64,000 nt of DNA from Oligoflexia bacterium (GCA_015232355.1 JADFZW010000003.1:62001-126000); one strand, 5' to 3'. Shown: positions 25,733 to 36,053, counted from the stretch's first letter. The notes: generated by a model not told the origin, from the sequence alone. Numbers and translations: made by a program.

Positions 25733-28381
25733 TTAAATAAAAAATTCTTTGAGCATTGGTCGTAAATTATAATTAGAACTCATAGAGCGCCCATAAGCAC
25801 CGACAGTATCAATAAGTAAAATATCTCCCTCTCGTGTGTTAGGCAGAGATCGATTGTGGCCGATAACATCGCCTGTTTCACAAATTGGACCAACTACATT
25901 GGCAACTATGGAATTATTTTCATTATAACGACTAAGATTTACAATGTGATGGTATGAACCATAGAGTGCAGGTCTAATCAGTGCATTCATTCCCACATCA
26001 ACTCCAACATAAGTTAAATTATTTTTACTCTTAGTTTGAGTAACTTTAGCAAGAATCACTCCTGATTTGGCCACTAAAAATCTTCCTGGCTCTAACCAAA
26101 ATTCAATTTCTGGTCGCAAGTTTTTCATCTCTAAAATTGCATTATCCATTGCTTGCAAATCAATTGATTTTTCTCTTGGTTGATAGGGAACAAATAATCC
26201 ACCACCTAAGTCAATAAAATTTACCGCCGGAAATTTATCACAGATGCCAAGTAGAAAGGATGCCATCTCTTTCCAGTAAGTGTGATTTTTAATTCCACTT
26301 CCAGAGTGAACATGCAGCCCGATAACTTTAATATTATATTTATCCAAGAGTGAAAAAATTGTTTCAAGTTGATCGATAGTAATACCAAACTTGGATCCTT
26401 TACCGGCGGTCTTTACATGATCATGGTGACCACGGCCCTCACCTGGATCTAGACGTAAAAAGATCTCTTTATCCTTCCACATCTTAGGCCAATTAGTTAG
26501 AGGATAAATATTATCAAGTGTAACTCGGACTCTCTTTTTAAGTGCGTACAGATAATCATCTTGAGAGGCAAAGTTGGGAGTAAAAATTACTTTATTGGGA
26601 TCAATGGAGTAGAGTGTTTTGAAGATGTGATTTAGTTCATAAACAGAGACACACTCAAATCCCAAACCTTTTTTAAAAAATGTCTCTAATATTTGGGGAT
26701 TACTATTTGCTTTTATAGAGTAGAAAACTTGGTCAATAGATTTTAGTTTTTGTATTTCAGTCGCAGTCTTTGCTAAAGTTGCTTGGTGATAGACAAATGA
26801 TGATCCAACTTCATTTGCTAGTTTTAGTAATTCATGACGTTTGCTCGTCCACCAAGGTGCTCTCTCTGTGTTGGTATTAGAGGGCAGACTCTTTGTACTC
26901 TTGATATTAGTAGCATGCAATTCATTCCATGATGGCCCTAAAATTTTATCTTCTACTAAATCACCAAAGAGATGTTGATGTAGTTGTTGTAACAGACGAT
27001 TAGTCTCCTCTTCTTTTACAACAAAGGAGAGATTTAAATTATTGGCCGCTTGGGAGAGTAGATAGACCTCTTGTTCTTCAAATGCTTTTAGGATAGGGCC
27101 TAGTGTATGTAGGATGGAGCGAATGTTTTTTCCTACCAGTGAGACCACTCCACAACCAGAAATTATTTTTACTTCTCCGAATGCTTGCAAATCAAGAGTT
27201 AAATCATTTAAGATATTTTTATTTAAATTTTTGGTTTCAGCATCTAAGGAAACAGTCACGTTCATCTCAGAGGTAGAGAGTAGATCAATGGAGAGTGCGT
27301 GCTTTTTGAATACATTAAAGAGATCGGCCAAGAATCCTGATTCTTGCCACATCTGAGAGCTTTCAATAGAAATGAGAGTGATGCCAACTTTAGTAGAGAT
27401 ACTTTTTACTCCTCCGCCTCCACCTCCGGCGTCCCCCGCTTCTATGCTTGATTTTGCAAATTGTTCACGATCACTAATTATTGTTCCAGACATTTCAGGA
27501 TGGTCAGTCCAGCAGATGTGTAGTGGAATATTATATTGGGCCACAGGTAGAAGTGATCTTGGATGTAATACCTTTGCTCCTGAGGATGCCATCTCTTGCG
27601 CCTCTGAGTAGCTTAAGCGTTTTAAGATACGTGCATGAGAAATGATTTGTGGATTGGCGGTAAACATTCCAGGAACATCAGTCCAAATCTCTAAACGTTT
27701 TGCTTTTAATTTGGCCGCGAAGTAAGCTGCAGAAGTATCAGACCCTCCTCGACCAAGTAGTACTGTCTCATCATTTTCATTGCTAGCAATAAATCCTTGA
27801 GTTAAAAATGCTTGAGCTTTTTGATCTTTTTGAAACTGATGTAGCATCTCTTTATCAAATTTGTAATCTACTTGTGCTTTTAAATAACTTGTTGTGGATG
27901 TCGTTACGGTAGATTTTAAATATTTACGAGCATCCAACCATTTTAAATTGATTCCCTCATTTTGTAGGAAGAGGGCACCTAACTGAGTGGAGCACAGCTC
28001 ACCATATGCCATTACCTTTGCATGAATACGAGGAGTGACCTCCTTAAGTAAAAAAATTCCCGTTAGAATTTGTTGTAATTCCCGAAAATATTCATCTACA
28101 GCAGAGTTAGGAAAAACCCCAAGCTCTCTTGCTAAATGATCATGTTGTTCTTTTAGCTTCGCCACTTCATCATGCAAATTTTCATTGGGCGCTCGTCGCA
28201 AGCAATTCTCTAAAGAATTTGAAACTCCTTGCATGGCCGAACATACAATTATTGGACAAAATCCATTGGAGAGATGTTTTTTTACAATATCATAAATATT
28301 TTGCCAGCGTTTTAGAGTGGAGACACTGGTTCCACCAAACTTGATGACGATTAATTGAGATAATTGATATAATTGAGACAT
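25733..28381 (-). CDS. lysC-lysA: Bifunctional aspartate kinase / diaminopimelate decarboxylase
   Basis: The 882-residue fusion joins the first and last enzymes of lysine synthesis. The N-terminal half has KFGGTSV at 14-20, the GRGGSDTSAAYFA kinase loop and two ACT-type regions (KVGITLISIES). The C-terminal half has the PLP lysine in FYSIKANSNP (about 560), HVHSGSGIK, DLGGGLFVPY and CETGDVIG plus GAYGRSMSSNYN. Both active sites appear complete. Fusion of this pair is known in a few proteobacteria. A strong GGGGGG site precedes the ATG. Lysine feedback on the ACT domain is likely by analogy. Confidence 0.93.
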   Translation of the reverse strand: MSQLYQLSQLIVIKFGGTSVSTLKRWQNIYDIVKKHLSNGFCPIIVCSAMQGVSNSLENCLRRAPNENLHDEVAKLKEQHDHLARELGVFPNSAVDEYFRELQQILTGIFLLKEVTPRIHAKVMAYGELCSTQLGALFLQNEGINLKWLDARKYLKSTVTTSTTSYLKAQVDYKFDKEMLHQFQKDQKAQAFLTQGFIASNENDETVLLGRGGSDTSAAYFAAKLKAKRLEIWTDVPGMFTANPQIISHARILKRLSYSEAQEMASSGAKVLHPRSLLPVAQYNIPLHICWTDHPEMSGTIISDREQFAKSSIEAGDAGGGGGGVKSISTKVGITLISIESSQMWQESGFLADLFNVFKKHALSIDLLSTSEMNVTVSLDAETKNLNKNILNDLTLDLQAFGEVKIISGCGVVSLVGKNIRSILHTLGPILKAFEEQEVYLLSQAANNLNLSFVVKEEETNRLLQQLHQHLFGDLVEDKILGPSWNELHATNIKSTKSLPSNTNTERAPWWTSKRHELLKLANEVGSSFVYHQATLAKTATEIQKLKSIDQVFYSIKANSNPQILETFFKKGLGFECVSVYELNHIFKTLYSIDPNKVIFTPNFASQDDYLYALKKRVRVTLDNIYPLTNWPKMWKDKEIFLRLDPGEGRGHHDHVKTAGKGSKFGITIDQLETIFSLLDKYNIKVIGLHVHSGSGIKNHTYWKEMASFLLGICDKFPAVNFIDLGGGLFVPYQPREKSIDLQAMDNAILEMKNLRPEIEFWLEPGRFLVAKSGVILAKVTQTKSKNNLTYVGVDVGMNALIRPALYGSYHHIVNLSRYNENNSIVANVVGPICETGDVIGHNRSLPNTREGDILLIDTVGAYGRSMSSNYNLRPMLKEFFI

Positions 28382-28508
28382 AGCAACCCCCCTTATTATT
28401 TAATTATTTAATCATTTAATCATTTAGTAAATAGTGAAGAAGAAATGAAGAAGAAATGAAGAAGAAGGAAGCAAAAATACTAAAGTATTTTATTTAGAGC
28501 GCTGTAGT

Positions 28509-28537
28509 TTGACATATAGACATTATCTATATATTAT
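28509..28537 (+). promoter_or_regulatory. brnTA promoter
   Basis: TTGACA at 28509-28514, a 17-base spacer, and TATTAT at 28532-28537 precede brnT. The spacer and -10 region contain symmetrical ATTATCTA/TATATA stretches that could be the BrnA operator. Confidence 0.55.
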
Positions 28538-28570
28538 CTAGATACAAGGTATATAGTTTGGACATAGAAT

Positions 28571-28855
28571 ATGCTTAAATTTGAATGGAATGAAGAAAAA
28601 AATAAGATTAACAGACAGAAACATTGTGTGTGGTTTGAAGAAGCTCAAACAGTTTTTTCTGATGACTATTTGCGAGTATTTTGTGATTTAGACAATTCCA
28701 ATTCGGAAGAAAGATTCATTGCCATTGGGTATAGTTCTTCCTCTAGATTGTTACTTGTAGTCCACTGTTATCGAAAGAATGAACAAGTTATTAGAATTAT
28801 CTCTGCAAGAATGGCAACAAAGAAGGAGCGTAATGTTTATGAAGAAAGAATATGA
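28571..28855 (+). CDS. brnT: BrnT ribonuclease toxin
   Basis: The 94-residue protein begins MLKFEWNEEKNKINRQKH and contains FEEAQTVFSDD, SEERFIAIGYS and RIISARMATKKERNVYEE, all landmarks of BrnT, a RelE-fold ribonuclease. The antitoxin gene overlaps its 3' end. In characterised pairs BrnA binds BrnT and represses the shared promoter. Confidence 0.9.
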   Translation: MLKFEWNEEKNKINRQKHCVWFEEAQTVFSDDYLRVFCDLDNSNSEERFIAIGYSSSSRLLLVVHCYRKNEQVIRIISARMATKKERNVYEERI

Positions 28856-29054
28856 TCTTAAGAAAATGAAAGAGGTAAAAAATCCTTATAAGTCTATAAA
28901 AAAGTCAGTTGGTATTAATCTTAGTCCAGAAGTTATTGATTACTTCAAAAAGATTGCAGAAGAAGCAAAGATACCATATCAAAAATTAATTGATCTATAT
29001 TTGTTAGATTGTGTGAAGAGAAAAAAGAGATTAAAGCTGAGCTGGGCGATATAG
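28839..29054 (+). CDS. brnA: BrnA antitoxin (CopG-type)
   Basis: The product, MKKEYDLKKMKEVKNP onward, has the BrnA head and a ribbon-helix-helix-like tail (SVGINLSPEVIDYFKKIAEE, YQKLIDLYLLDCV). The ATG at 28839 gives the usual MKKEYD start. AAGGAG at 28823-28828 also allows an ATG at 28833. It overlaps the brnT stop by 17 bases. Confidence 0.88.
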   Translation: MKKEYDLKKMKEVKNPYKSIKKSVGINLSPEVIDYFKKIAEEAKIPYQKLIDLYLLDCVKRKKRLKLSWAI

Positions 29055-29079
29055 GGCCTGCTTTAAAATAAAAGTTTAC

Positions 29080-30354
29080 TTAATCATTTAATAAATTGTT
29101 TAACTTAATAATTACATTCTTATCGTGAGCGATACTTACAAATCCAACTTCATAGGCGTTTGGGGCCAGATAGATTCCCTTTGCAATTAAAATATCAAAT
29201 AACTTTGCAAATGATCTGCTAATATTGGCCGACGTTTGTTCCGCCGAGGTAATCCAAAAGAGTGATTGATAGGAGATCATCTCTAATTTGCAGTCGATGG
29301 CGGCGCAAGCGCTACTATGATTTAAAAAATTATTAAAGGTATCTCTTATTTCATTTGTATAGCTATTTAGCTTTTCATAAAAATTTTGATTAAGTTTTTT
29401 TAGAGTGGTAAGACCGGCAACCATGGCAAGCGGATTAGCACTTAAAGTTCCTGCTTGATAGACATCACCTACGGGTGCCAACATTTGCATAATCTTGGCC
29501 GGACCGGCGACTGCCCCCACTGGAAGTCCACCACCAATAACTTTTCCATAGGTAACAATATCAGGAGTGATTTTTAAGAGTTCACTCATGCCTCCAAAAC
29601 AGACTCGAAATCCCGAGATCACCTCATCGAAAATTAAAAGTGCATCGTGTGCCTTAGTGATATCTCGTAAGAATCGTAAAAAGTTTGTATCTTGAATTAA
29701 GAGTCCATTATTGGCCGGTAGTGGTTCAATAATTATAGCAGCGATATCATCTTTAAAGCGTTCAAAAGTTTTTTCTACGAGGTCGCAATTTCCGAGCGGT
29801 AATACAATAGTATCGGCCACTACTCCATGAGGAATACCTTTAGAAGAAGCATCTGCTATTTGAGTTACTCCCGATCCTGCCTTGATTAACATGGAATCAG
29901 TATGTCCATGATAACAACCACTAAATTTAATTATCTTATTTTTTCTAGAGTATGCTCTGGCCAGTCTTATGGCGGTCATTACCGCTTCTGTTCCAGAATT
30001 CATAAAGCGTATTTGTTCAATAAAAGGAATTCGATCAATAATATATTTTGCTAATTTTAGAGAGTACTCTTCGGCCGCTCCGTAGGTCCATCCACGCTCG
30101 AGCGCCACATGCAACTCCTGCTCTACATCTGGATCTTTATGGCCAAGAATTAGCGGGCCAAAACTCATACAAAAATCCACATAGGAATTATCATCGACAT
30201 CATACACATATGCACCAGCGGCCCTCTTAATAAATATGGGTGTGGTATTTAATCCCTTAAATCCTCTGACAGGAGAGTGTACTCCTCCAGGAACAATTTT
30301 AGTTGATTCAGCAAATAGTTCCGATGAAATATTACGATTATTATTATCAGACAT
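29080..30354 (-). CDS. hemL: Glutamate-1-semialdehyde 2,1-aminomutase
   Basis: The enzyme makes 5-aminolevulinate from glutamate-1-semialdehyde. The PLP lysine lies in DIVTYGKVIGGGLPVG, with GGVHSPVRGF near the N-terminus, MNSGTEAVMTAIRLAR and LLIFDEVISGFRV. I start at ATG 30354 (MSDNNNRN), which overlaps the hemB stop and follows a GGAG; the upstream ATG at 30378 lies inside hemB. It is the last gene of hemA-hemCD-hemB-hemL. Confidence 0.95.
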   Translation of the reverse strand: MSDNNNRNISSELFAESTKIVPGGVHSPVRGFKGLNTTPIFIKRAAGAYVYDVDDNSYVDFCMSFGPLILGHKDPDVEQELHVALERGWTYGAAEEYSLKLAKYIIDRIPFIEQIRFMNSGTEAVMTAIRLARAYSRKNKIIKFSGCYHGHTDSMLIKAGSGVTQIADASSKGIPHGVVADTIVLPLGNCDLVEKTFERFKDDIAAIIIEPLPANNGLLIQDTNFLRFLRDITKAHDALLIFDEVISGFRVCFGGMSELLKITPDIVTYGKVIGGGLPVGAVAGPAKIMQMLAPVGDVYQAGTLSANPLAMVAGLTTLKKLNQNFYEKLNSYTNEIRDTFNNFLNHSSACAAIDCKLEMISYQSLFWITSAEQTSANISRSFAKLFDILIAKGIYLAPNAYEVGFVSIAHDKNVIIKLNNLLND

Positions 30355-31339
30355 TGGTTGCTCCGTTGGTTGCTCCATAAGTTATAATTAAATCTGCGCC
30401 AGCACGGCGAATACTATATAAACTCTCTAAGTAGGCATCATCAAAATTTAATAAGTTCTCTTTGGCCATCAAATGAAGTGATTGATATTCACCGCTAACT
30501 TGGTATGCGGCCAAAGGAAAATCTTTACTTACTTGATGGTTTTTTATTCTGTAAATAATGTCTAAGTATAGTGTTGCTGGTTTGACCATTAAAATATCTG
30601 CGCCTTCCTCAATATCTCTAAGAGAAGATCTAACAGCATCACCAACATTTCTTGGATCAAGTTGATAGCTTTTACGATCACCATGACTAGGTGTCGATTC
30701 AGCAGCGGCCCTGAATGGCCCATAAAAATTAGAGCTAAATTTTGAACTATAGCTCATAATAGATCTGTCATTATATCCATTAAGATCCAAATTATTACGA
30801 ATGGATTTAATTCTACCATCCATCATATCAGAGGGAGATATTACATCTGCTCCTGCACTTGCATAGATTAAAGCTTTTTTGCTAAGTATTTTCACAGTTA
30901 AATCATTATCATTTGCTACCTGACAGTGTCCGTCTGCAGTGTTAGAGCACAAACAAAGATCAGTAAATAAAACGATATCATCTTTAAAAGTATTTTTTAT
31001 CTGTCGAATTGTTTCAGCATCAAAATCAAAGTGAAAATCGCTTATATTAGATGAAGCAATTTTTTTACTTTGTTCTGGTACGATGAAGAGAAGAAATGAG
31101 GAAACTTTTTTTGTTAAAGCGTATTCAATCTCCTTAATCACCGAATGCAGCGTATGTTTTTTTTGGCCAGCAATTGATCCTAGCTCCTCAGAATTTTTTA
31201 ATCCTTGATAGATAAAGTATGGCTGAATGAGAGATGATGTCGGTATAAATGTCGTAGATAATAGATCTCTAATTTTTTTATTTCTTCTTCCCCGACGTAG
31301 TGTAAGCGGAGAAGTTAGTTGATTTGTTTTTTTGTCCAT
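30347..31339 (-). CDS. hemB: Delta-aminolevulinic acid dehydratase (porphobilinogen synthase), zinc type
   Basis: The 330-residue enzyme condenses two aminolevulinates. TDLCLCSNTADGHCQ holds the three cysteines of the zinc-dependent form. The Schiff-base lysines are in YSSKFSSNFYGPFR and ILMVKPATLYLD. The start overlaps the hemCD stop by 25 bp, so the four genes are tightly coupled. A gene-end repeat (GGAGCAACC twice, encoding GAT-NGAT) lies at the hemB/hemL junction. Confidence 0.95.
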   Translation of the reverse strand: MDKKTNQLTSPLTLRRGRRNKKIRDLLSTTFIPTSSLIQPYFIYQGLKNSEELGSIAGQKKHTLHSVIKEIEYALTKKVSSFLLFIVPEQSKKIASSNISDFHFDFDAETIRQIKNTFKDDIVLFTDLCLCSNTADGHCQVANDNDLTVKILSKKALIYASAGADVISPSDMMDGRIKSIRNNLDLNGYNDRSIMSYSSKFSSNFYGPFRAAAESTPSHGDRKSYQLDPRNVGDAVRSSLRDIEEGADILMVKPATLYLDIIYRIKNHQVSKDFPLAAYQVSGEYQSLHLMAKENLLNFDDAYLESLYSIRRAGADLIITYGATNGATNV

Positions 31340-32982
31340 TGTTTGAATTCCTCTATACTAGTAAAGGGGATAACGTTAATTTTTTTTAAATTCAATTGCT
31401 GGTAGGTTTTTCCAACACCAGTGGCATGAATATGATTATCATTAATAATAAATGGAAAGTGCTGACAATAGATTTCAAATTGCTTAGAACTTGTCCAATA
31501 GAAAGTGGAAGTATTTTTAAGTTTACTTATAAATTCTTCAGAGACATCATTTATTTTGTATCTATAACAAGGAACATGTTCTCCAATCTGCAAATCTTCT
31601 TTAGCATCTTCTCTAGTCAACACATACCATTTCTTCTCTGCTACTCCAGAGAGTTTATCTAAAAAAGCAGATTTTTTAAAATTCAAAATCTCTTTACTGC
31701 CAAGATAATCGCCAACACCATTAACCCAAAACCCCTTTTGTAAAAGTTTATTCATTGTTTTGGTGCCAGCACACCAAATGAGGAGCGATTGGTCGTTGTT
31801 ATCTTTTTTTAATGTATGAATAGTGTAGTCAGAGGTCACAAAGAGGTGAGCATTACTAAATTTTGTATTATTATTATCATTATCATTAATATCAATAAGT
31901 ACCTTTTCTATTAATTCATCAGATAAAAATTGTGGATCACTTTGTTTGTGTTTAGGAAGACCTATGAAAATGTTTTTTATCTTCTTTTCCTCTGTAATCT
32001 CTCTAATCTCTCTAATCTCTGTTTTGGATATATCCTCTCCATCCTTTTCTCCCAAGCAAATTTGAATCTGATGGTTATGTTTATCATCAACATCATCAAA
32101 TTCAATAATGCTTACTCCGATTGCTTGATGGCAACCGCCCCCATAACTATTAAAGATATTTTTTTCTGCCAAAGCAATTTTTCTACTCTGATAATGATCA
32201 ATTTGTTGTAAAAGTTGAAAGAGAGGAGAGTTGTTCTTTTCTTCCTCCGCTCTACATTCAATGGCCAAAGCACCTTGAGCAGAGGCCCAGGGAAATATTG
32301 ATGGTGGAAGGACAAGAAAGTTTAATCTATCAATATATTCTTGAAGAGTATCATTAGTATTACAATCACCAGAAAATAGTCGTTCCAATCCCGCCAGTGC
32401 TAAGATAATTGCATCATACTCATATTCACTTTCACCTTCATATAATTTTTTCAAGCGAGTATTAACGTTACCTCTTAAATCTCGTTGTTTCAAAATAATA
32501 TCTTTGTTGATAGATTTAAATATAGGTGCAAGAGATTTTTTCAAGAGATAACTTCTGCGAGGAGAACTAGTGCCAATTACTAACTCTTTTTTTTCACCTG
32601 AAAAGAGTTTTTTTACAGTACTATTTTTTATTAGCAGGATATCGTGAGCAAATGTGCGCTGAGGAACTGCTGCCAACATAATTTCTGCTGGTCTAGCACC
32701 TCCGATATCTTTAAATGAATGAATGACTAGATCAACTCGTTTATCGATAAGTGCTTGATCAAGTTCTTTCGTAAAAAAGTTTGATCCCTTTAATTGCCAC
32801 AAAGGAACTGAGGTGTTTTGATCACCGCTAGTTTTTAAACTAACAATTTCAAATTTAATATTATTAATATTATTATTGGTGATTCGTTCTAAATCCCTCT
32901 TTACTTGTGTAGTTTGGGTTAATGCGAGTAAACTGTCACGACTACCAATTTTATATGTGATTAGATTGTTGTTCATACTCAT
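31315..32982 (-). CDS. hemC-hemD: Fused porphobilinogen deaminase / uroporphyrinogen-III synthase
   Basis: The 555-residue fusion has HemC in residues 1-300 (KIGSRDSLLALTQT, LVIHSFKDIGG, and the dipyrromethane cofactor cysteine in SYGGGCHQAIG). A HemD-like region occupies about 360-555 (LFVTSDYTIHTL, WCAGTKTMNKLL, FYWTSSKQFEIY). The HemD part is divergent but in the right place. A 9-bp repeat (31995-32021) encodes the REIREI linker between them. The product converts porphobilinogen to uroporphyrinogen III. It overlaps both neighbours. Confidence 0.88.
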   Translation of the reverse strand: MSMNNNLITYKIGSRDSLLALTQTTQVKRDLERITNNNINNIKFEIVSLKTSGDQNTSVPLWQLKGSNFFTKELDQALIDKRVDLVIHSFKDIGGARPAEIMLAAVPQRTFAHDILLIKNSTVKKLFSGEKKELVIGTSSPRRSYLLKKSLAPIFKSINKDIILKQRDLRGNVNTRLKKLYEGESEYEYDAIILALAGLERLFSGDCNTNDTLQEYIDRLNFLVLPPSIFPWASAQGALAIECRAEEEKNNSPLFQLLQQIDHYQSRKIALAEKNIFNSYGGGCHQAIGVSIIEFDDVDDKHNHQIQICLGEKDGEDISKTEIREIREITEEKKIKNIFIGLPKHKQSDPQFLSDELIEKVLIDINDNDNNNTKFSNAHLFVTSDYTIHTLKKDNNDQSLLIWCAGTKTMNKLLQKGFWVNGVGDYLGSKEILNFKKSAFLDKLSGVAEKKWYVLTREDAKEDLQIGEHVPCYRYKINDVSEEFISKLKNTSTFYWTSSKQFEIYCQHFPFIINDNHIHATGVGKTYQQLNLKKINVIPFTSIEEFKQWTKKQIN

Positions 32983-33994
32983 CTATTTTAAGTTTAATCT
33001 GATTGTGTGGATTGTGTGGATTGAGAGGAGGAATAAATTTCATGCGTTTTTGAGCAATTTCGCTAATTGCTTTTTGAGCATTTAATATTTTTAACTTATG
33101 TTGTGGACCAAAAGTACTATTCTCAAAGATAACATTTTCTAGACGGTAAACTCCATCAGCACATTTTAATGGTGTGTGAATTGAAGATGGCCAACCTAAA
33201 TCAATAAAGAGTTTTTTATTATGAGACTTTGTATTCCAGAGAGTAAAAAAATCTTCATCTAGTAATACAGCATTGATTCCAATGCAACAGACGATAATTT
33301 CAAATTTATGATATTTATCAAAACTGTTCCAAGGAATGGAACTGATCTGATTACCACTATTATTATGATGATGATTACAAAATTCATTTACCTTTGAGGC
33401 GTCACGAGCAGCGAGAGTGATTTTTGTTTCTTTTGTTTCTTCATTTGCCGATAATTCTTTTATTAGATCTCTTGCTAAATTTCCAAGACCAATAATTAAA
33501 ATATTGCTACTATTATTATGATCGTTAAGATGTTTTACAATCAAATCTTTGGTCATTTTAGCGTAACTTTGGGTGGGCACACCAACAAAATATTTGCTAC
33601 GAATAGCTTTATTATCGTGAAGTAATTTTTCAAGAATCTTAATCAATTTCGGATCTCTTCTCTTGGATTTGAGATAGCGTGTAAGACTCTCTTTAAATTG
33701 TTGAACGATTTCATTTTCTGTTAGCAAGTAGCTCTTGAGACCGACTAAAACCCCAAGAGCAAATGAGTATGCTTCTTCATCTTGTAAAAAAAGAGATGAA
33801 GGGCCTTCGATAGAGTTAACTAAATCATCAGGGAAATTATTAAGAGTCAAAAGAAGTTTGCGCTGACAGGTTTTTAAGTAGAAAAAGTCATGAGTATAAA
33901 TTGCTTCAATTTCTTCAATTTCTTTTTCTTCTCGCAGTTCCATGCTCAGTGGAACATGAACACTCAAATTTAAAAGTTTAAGCCCTTTTATCAT
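32951..33994 (-). CDS. hemA: Glutamyl-tRNA reductase
   Basis: At 347 residues it is short for the family (about 420). It has the catalytic cysteine in YLKTCQRKLL, the LLTENEIVQQFKESL helix, and a NADPH-binding GLGNLARDLIKEL segment followed by LAARDASKV. It reduces glutamyl-tRNA to glutamate-1-semialdehyde, the first step served by the rest of the operon. Shortening appears to be in the dimerisation tail, which ends in a PHNPHN repeat. It is the first gene of the haem operon. Confidence 0.9.
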   Translation of the reverse strand: MIKGLKLLNLSVHVPLSMELREEKEIEEIEAIYTHDFFYLKTCQRKLLLTLNNFPDDLVNSIEGPSSLFLQDEEAYSFALGVLVGLKSYLLTENEIVQQFKESLTRYLKSKRRDPKLIKILEKLLHDNKAIRSKYFVGVPTQSYAKMTKDLIVKHLNDHNNSSNILIIGLGNLARDLIKELSANEETKETKITLAARDASKVNEFCNHHHNNSGNQISSIPWNSFDKYHKFEIIVCCIGINAVLLDEDFFTLWNTKSHNKKLFIDLGWPSSIHTPLKCADGVYRLENVIFENSTFGPQHKLKILNAQKAISEIAQKRMKFIPPLNPHNPHNQIKLKIDEYEQQSNHI

Positions 33995-34223
33995 TACAAT
34001 TACACAATACTCTTGCTAGATTTACTAGATCTTCTAGATTTGTTAGGTTTTCATTAAATTACAGTCATATTAATATTAGATTTGCCGTATTGCCACTAGT
34101 AAAAGCGAAAAAAAATATTAACATATTCTGTTGTTGGTACTATATCGTTATCGTTTACTAAGTCTATTAATTATTAGTTCTATTAGTTACTAATAGAATT
34201 AGTAATGGTCAAGGGAGTAAGTG

Positions 34224-36053
34224 GTGAATATGCAATTGATAATGCAAAATAAGATTTTTTCCTACTGGAAGCTGGCCCAGAGGATAAAAAATAAACCTGA
34301 TGAAAAAGCAAAGGCAATCGAATATATTAATGAGATTGCTGCTAACTACAATTTGGCCACCATAGAAAAATTTAAAGTGCTTCTTGAGCACACCATTGTA
34401 AAATTATACAAAGATATTGATTTTGAGGTACCACCATCACTAACTAATTTAGGTGAATTTGTTAAAGAAAATAATGTTGTCTTTGTACCCAATCATCAAT
34501 CTCATGCAGATTATCTTGTTCTAAGCTACATTCTATTTAAAAATTTTGGATTTATTCCTCTTATTGCAGGTGGAATTAATTTAAATGTTTTTCCAATAGG
34601 AGCACTATTTAGAAAGTCAGGATGCTTTTTTATTCGTAGAAGTTTTAATAACAATATCTTATACAAAATTACTTTGGAGGCATACTTATTCTATCTTTTT
34701 ACAGAGGGACATTCGATTGAATTTTTTTACGAGGGAGGAAGATCTAGAACTGGTAAATTACAATCTCCAAAGTATGGACTCTTTCAAATGCTTTTAGAGG
34801 CGCATGATTCTATAGTAAGCAATCAAAATGAGTTAGATCCAAAACTATTTGCAAATTTCAAAGAGAGACCTCTATACTTTATTCCGGTATCAATTGTTCA
34901 TGAGGTGGTTCCAGAGCATAAGAGCTTGATCAGAGAGATGTGTGGTGAGAAGAAGCAAAAGGAGAGCTTTGGTCAATTATTTAAATTATACAAATTTGTA
35001 ACCAAACGTTTTGGAACAGTTCATTTACGTTTAAATGATCCTATTTTATCTCCTAAAATAGATGAACAAAAACTTGATTTGAAACAAAAGACGCAGCAGT
35101 TAGCTCATAAGTGTTACCGAATGGTTGGTCGAGGAATGAAGATTACTCCATCATCACTTTTAGCGGTAATTTTACTTAATGGCCCAACTGGTCCAATGAC
35201 ATTCGAAGGTCTCTTTGATCGCGCTACAAGTTTTTTAAGTTTTTGTGAGCGCTTTCGTATTCCACTCTCTCCAAGTTTAGATAGCAAATTTGCAAGACGT
35301 TCGCTTAGAGAGGCATTGGATTTTTTATTAGATGATAACAAGATAAAAATAATCAACAATCCAAAACTAGATCAAGTCTTCTATGTAGTTCCCGATGAAT
35401 CAAGAATAGATTTGCTTTATGCTAAAAATGCAATCCTTCATCATTTTATCGTTCCATTTTTTATTAATGCTGCGTGGATTTATATTTTCAATGGCACTAT
35501 TAAAACTGCCAATGAATTGAAGGAATTTTTAGTTCAACAGATGAATTTGCTCTCTCATGAATTTTATTTGCCAGCGCCCAAGGATCTTTTAGTTTTATCA
35601 GTAGAAGTTATAGAGAATGCTACAGGAAAGAAGATAAAGGAGTTGGATGATTGCTTTGATTTTACCTCTCAAGAGATATATCAGGTTGCAGTTAAGGTCG
35701 CACCTTTTGCAAATGCCTTCAGATATATTTATGAGGGATACTATATCGCTGCAATGACGCTTCGATATTTGAATCGAGATTATTTTAGCAGGGATCGTTT
35801 TCTAAAAGCGGCCCGCGAGATCTTTGAATTAGAGCGTACTCATGGACGAATAATAAAATACTCTGAGAGTTATACCATTCCAACTATCAAAAATGCGTTA
35901 TCTTATTTTTCTAGTATTCGTTTGATAATTAATGAGGATAATAACTTTTATGTGCCAAATCAGAAGAGAGTAGAGGATATTTTGGCGAAGTATGCAAAAG
36001 AATTAACGGATACGCTAATCTTAAATTTAAGAAGCGGGGATCTCTTCACCTAG
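34224..36053 (+). CDS. plsB: Glycerol-3-phosphate 1-O-acyltransferase (PlsB-like)
   Basis: The product of about 609 residues has the acyltransferase blocks VPNHQSHADYLVLSYI (H-x4-D, about 90), FYEGGRSRTGKLQSPKYG and FIPVSIVHEVVPEHK. It acylates sn-glycerol-3-phosphate at the inner membrane in the first step of phospholipid synthesis. It is shorter than E. coli PlsB (about 807). AAGGGAG at 34211-34217 fits the GTG at 34224; a GTG at 34221 and an ATG at 34230 are alternatives. Confidence 0.88.
   Translation: MNMQLIMQNKIFSYWKLAQRIKNKPDEKAKAIEYINEIAANYNLATIEKFKVLLEHTIVKLYKDIDFEVPPSLTNLGEFVKENNVVFVPNHQSHADYLVLSYILFKNFGFIPLIAGGINLNVFPIGALFRKSGCFFIRRSFNNNILYKITLEAYLFYLFTEGHSIEFFYEGGRSRTGKLQSPKYGLFQMLLEAHDSIVSNQNELDPKLFANFKERPLYFIPVSIVHEVVPEHKSLIREMCGEKKQKESFGQLFKLYKFVTKRFGTVHLRLNDPILSPKIDEQKLDLKQKTQQLAHKCYRMVGRGMKITPSSLLAVILLNGPTGPMTFEGLFDRATSFLSFCERFRIPLSPSLDSKFARRSLREALDFLLDDNKIKIINNPKLDQVFYVVPDESRIDLLYAKNAILHHFIVPFFINAAWIYIFNGTIKTANELKEFLVQQMNLLSHEFYLPAPKDLLVLSVEVIENATGKKIKELDDCFDFTSQEIYQVAVKVAPFANAFRYIYEGYYIAAMTLRYLNRDYFSRDRFLKAAREIFELERTHGRIIKYSESYTIPTIKNALSYFSSIRLIINEDNNFYVPNQKRVEDILAKYAKELTDTLILNLRSGDLFT

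Noticed and set aside
33995..34220. Possible riboswitch or tRNA between hemA and plsB
   Set aside because: The region is AT-rich with no stable paired structure, CCA end or conserved aptamer core that I can see.
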